From assembly GCA_029532415.1 (NCBI GenBank), contig JAQOTA010000060.1:248001-312000 (forward strand): a DNA stretch of 64,000 bases, written 5' to 3'. Below are positions 60,816 through 64,000 of the stretch, piece by piece; within the stretch, counting starts at the first letter, position 1, and every line of letters starts with the position of its first letter. Source of the stretch: Marasmius tenuissimus (Eukaryota; Basidiomycota; Agaricomycetes; Agaricales; Marasmiaceae). Both the position numbers and the translations under genes were made by a program. Below the pieces are notes generated by a model. It had not been told where the DNA came from and did not search any database. It saw only the letters and a program-made list of their open reading frames with translations.

Positions 60816-63758
60816 TTACGCGATTCCTCTGTCGTTCCATCCAGTCTGGCCGAAATGGCTGACTGTCGTGGGGATACTCTTCCGGTTGACACCGGGCTGA
60901 ATTCTCACCCGGTGTTCGTCGTCGAACGGAGTAGCGAAGGGGTTCAGCCCACTCGAGCTTGACCGTCTAGCGGGGTTAGCTGAGAGAAGGCGGGACACAG
61001 GGCTGGGCTCCATCGGTGGTGGCGGGAAGTGATTCGAGGCATAACCGTACCCATGGTGCAAGGGCGGGGCGAGTGCGGTTGGTTGGGGTTGAGGTTCAGG
61101 AGGAGCGGTGATGTTGAACGTCTTCCCTCGAGGAGAGGTCAACGCTACCCAGGGGCTCGGAGACGTAGGCGAGAAGGGGTTAGTGGGCGATGTTGGGGAA
61201 GCGGGAGGCGAGGAAGACCAACGTGAACGTTCGATGGGTTCACCGTTCTGGGGCTGCGTCGGGTTCAGAGAAAGGAGGCTTGAGGTCCTGCGGTCCTCAG
61301 GGTTCGTTTGATCCTTCTTCTTCAGCAGCTTGCCGAATGCAAACCAACTCGACTTGGTTTGTTCCGCTGGTTCTGGAACAGGCATGGAGACTGGCGGGTT
61401 TGAATCGACAGGCTCGTCTGCGACGAGGCTTGGCTCTCTCTTGCCTTTCTTAAATCCACCACCAATAGCCCTCAGCTTCCCTGGGCCACTGATCGTCCTC
61501 TTCCTCTCGAGATCTTCAGGTTCCGCTGCGGGTGTCGATGACTTCTTGAGTCCACTAAGCGCGGCGAAGAAGCCCTTCGACTCCTGGCGATGACTAGAAT
61601 CAGGTGTGGAAGAGCGAGAAGACAAAGGCGTCAACGCCTTCAATCCTCCTCCACCATAACCACCCTTCTCTTCATAGTCTGCCTGCTGCTGCTGAGGGTA
61701 AGAAATCGTAAACGGGGTGACCGTAGTGTTCGTCGTATCCTTCCCACCACGATTCTTCCTCGAATCCGCAACGAGCCAAATGAGACCCAACAAACACACG
61801 AAAGCCCACAAGCCAAGGAAGATTAAATACATCAATCTTTCCTTCCTCAAAGACTCCGCATACGCATTCACCAACCTCGCCACAATCCCCCCATTCCCAC
61901 CACCCTCCGAACCCGACCCATCACCCACAGCAGCAAGCGCAATCGGCTTCGTCGCCTCATCAACAGACGACTGCGACAACACCAGCGCGCTCTGGTTCAT
62001 CCTAGGTATATCCACCTTGAGATTATCATGCAAAAAAGTCAACGCATTCTCAATCGCATCGACCTTTGTCCCAATCAAACACCTCAAAAACTCCTGCGCC
62101 GGTTGTTCGAGGATGGTGCCCTTGAAAACCGTATCGACGGCTTTTTGAATATCATCGTACACCTCGTTGATTGTGGTGTTGATTGTCGTCGTCGTTCCGT
62201 TCACCCATCCAAAGACACCTTGGTTGATGGTGGTTTGCATGGTGTCGACGCGACCGTTGACGTCGTTGGCGTAGGCTGCTGATTGGTTGTACATGGAGTC
62301 GTTTACGCTCGTGAAGATGGTTCTGGAAAAATCGGAGACGGCGGCGGCTTCTCGTTCGGCGTATTTGGCTTGGAGAGGGCCGATGGCTGCGAGTTGGATT
62401 TGGACGGAGAGCAGTCCGAAGAAGCCGATGAGGAAACATGCGAGGGCGGGATTATGGAAGATGTAGCTGAGGTACCACGACATCCTGGTTTGAGTTACGG
62501 CGGAGAGGTTGAGGCGGTTTGAGACTTGGTTCACGATCCGCGTTATGAGAGGGTGGGCAGTGGTGGCATGGAGCATGAGGAGGTTGTGGTTGGAGAGGGT
62601 GACTGACGGTTGGGAAGCGGGGCCAGTGTAAGAAACGGTGCGGTCGTTGGCCCATGCTTGCCTGGTGTACTCCATGTTATTCAACTGGCAACGCCACTTG
62701 TACCATTCGAGAGCGCAGTTGAGAGCGATGAGAATGAGAGCGAGAACAATTATGATGATAACCCCGATCTTGGCAATCTTGATCAAGTCGCGTCCAACGT
62801 CGTCGACGACAGACGTGTCAAGGTCGTTGCAAAATGTGAGGGTGTTCTGAGCGGGAACAGGAAGGACGGAACGGTCGAAGGAAATGCCGCTGAACGTTTC
62901 ATTGATGTCTTTCTTGAGAAGTTCGAAGGGAGTGTTGATCCTACACTCGAAATTAGTAACGAGCCGAAGGCATGAGAAGGGCTACATACAGGTCCTCCAA
63001 CTTTTGCTTGATATCATTGAACGTGGGAAGGGTGCTGTTCAGCTGGGTAAGGGAGTTTTCGAGCGTGTTAGGGAACTGGAAGTTCTTCAAGTCGTCCAAG
63101 TTCGGAACAGGAATTTGGGGAGGTTGAATATCAGAGAAGGGGTTAACTTTGTTGATCGCATCGATGGCGCCTTTGATGACACCGTTGGCGTCGTTGATAG
63201 AGTTCTGGATAGCGGTTCCGAGACCAGAAACCACTTTCTCGAGCGCGTCGCCGAACTGAGGATAAGATGTAAATATTCAAACAGAATCTGAGAAGGAAGG
63301 TGGCGCACCTCTTTGACAGCACCGATAATAATAGCCAATCCACCACGAATCACCAACTCCAAGAAACAAAGGAAAGTCGAGCGGTAGAGGTCGATAATGA
63401 AGTTGATAATAGCCTCCATAACCGTGAGGGAGAGGACGAGTGCAGCACGTGCCGCGTTAAGACTAGCGTTGACCGTGTCAGCAAACTGTTCGTTGGTGGC
63501 AAGTGCCATGAACCGTGGCATGCTAGCAGCAGATGTGGCAGCACGTTCTGCTGCTTTGCAACTGGAAATCAAGTTGGCTTTCGCGGAGGCAATGGAGTCT
63601 TGTGCAGAACCCAGAGAAATCTGGAGTCGGAATGCGACAAAGAAAAGAGACAGAATTGGGTAGGCAAGCCATGTAAGGGAGAGGTAGTGGCGTAATTCGA
63701 GATATGGCCTCAAGGACGTAGTGGACATCGAGGGAGAGTCGTTAGAAGCGAAGGACAT
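60816..63758 (-). CDS. PRM1: Plasma membrane fusion protein PRM1
   Basis: Three exons (63758-63309, 63255-62990 and 62940-60816) give 946 residues. PRM1 is a multi-spanning protein at cell-cell contacts that promotes plasma-membrane merger during mating and hyphal fusion. Landmarks are [20 protein letters not shown] near the N-terminus, [60 protein letters not shown] after a strong helix ([18 protein letters not shown]), and [17 protein letters not shown] last helix ([20 protein letters not shown]) precedes a long Ser/Pro-rich cytoplasmic tail. The tail is lineage specific. The first exon's start [11 protein letters not shown] is the only upstream Met before the conserved block. Confidence 0.92.
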
Positions 63759-64000
63759 GCCAGCTGAGGTCGACCGGCGACGTCGTCAAAGAGAGTGAAA
63801 GAGCGGGAGAAAAAAAGGGTAAGGCTTTTTGTCGACCATCTCCGTATTTTGAGCTCTTTGAGGGCCCGACCACGAGCTGTCATTGTCCTACAAAAGAGAA
63901 CAATGAGTATCGCTAACCGGCCCAAGCGATTGCCATTTTTGGCACGTTTATTGTCTTCGGTCACGTTGTCACGCGTGTCACAACAATTAGTCCGGCTCTT
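63759..64000. promoter_or_regulatory. PRM1 upstream region to the window edge
   Basis: This is 5' flank of PRM1 (minus strand). No named motif or neighbouring gene can be seen before the edge. Confidence 0.4.

Noticed and set aside
60816..62786. PRM1 starting at the Met at 62786
   Set aside because: Conserved PRM1 sequence continues upstream through two more exons to 63758.

Overview
The window is nuclear DNA of a filamentous basidiomycete, most likely an Agaricomycete. Genes are cut by many short introns (about 45-80 nt, mostly GT-AG, several GC-AG). Recognisable fungal genes include ATG9, NEDD8/RUB1, AFG1, PRM1, ribosomal protein eL39 and ER FKBPs. The accessory genes (a TKL kinase, NACHT receptor-like NTPases, GMC oxidoreductases, secreted subtilases) belong to families that are expanded in mushrooms. 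There is no sign of bacterial, organellar or viral replicon organisation.

Left third (1-31 kb): a repeat-rich, duplicating region. It opens with the 5' part of a Ty1/copia retrotransposon on the minus strand (gag, a half-tRNA-Met type primer site and a TG...CA LTR). Next comes a second LTR-like remnant, then a Tad1-like LINE (endonuclease, reverse transcriptase, RNase H) broken by an 821-bp insertion and one in-frame stop. A six-exon TKL kinase with a C-terminal membrane segment follows (10.96-12.90 kb). Beyond it, one degenerate segment carrying fragments of a xylitol/sorbitol-dehydrogenase gene is present three times (13.9-15.5, 16.9-18.6 and 22.6-24.8 kb). Two paralogous NACHT NTPases (18.97-21.46 and 26.09-28.57 kb) each sit to the right of one of these copies. 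Both begin with an Asn/Gln/Gly-rich, amyloid-signal-like N-terminus. Other gene ghosts (9.0-10.0 with 15.5-16.5 kb; 10.44-10.68 kb) also have relatives in the window.

Middle (29-44 kb): a small acidic protein of unknown function, a frame-disrupted membrane protein, the intact medium-chain dehydrogenase that is the relative of the three ghosts, and tandem GMC oxidoreductases. One GMC gene looks intact; the other has lost an intron donor. ATG9 and NEDD8 follow. Splicing is unusual here: coding exons of 18 nt (NEDD8) and 7 nt (dehydrogenase) are needed to rebuild conserved proteins.

Right third (44-64 kb): gene-dense. Two subtilase paralogues in opposite orientation bracket an AFG1-type ATPase, two tandem ER FKBPs (C-terminal RDEL and RQEL), eL39 and a single-pass membrane protein. 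An intron-containing tRNA-Arg(UCG) and the cell-fusion protein PRM1 close the window.

The most interesting unit is the 9-29 kb zone, where a kinase and two receptor-like NTPases lie among triplicated pseudogene modules. This looks like a birth-and-death locus for self/non-self or defence signalling. That role is an inference from family knowledge. All exon coordinates were read by hand from splice motifs and conserved protein sequence, and no alignment was run.
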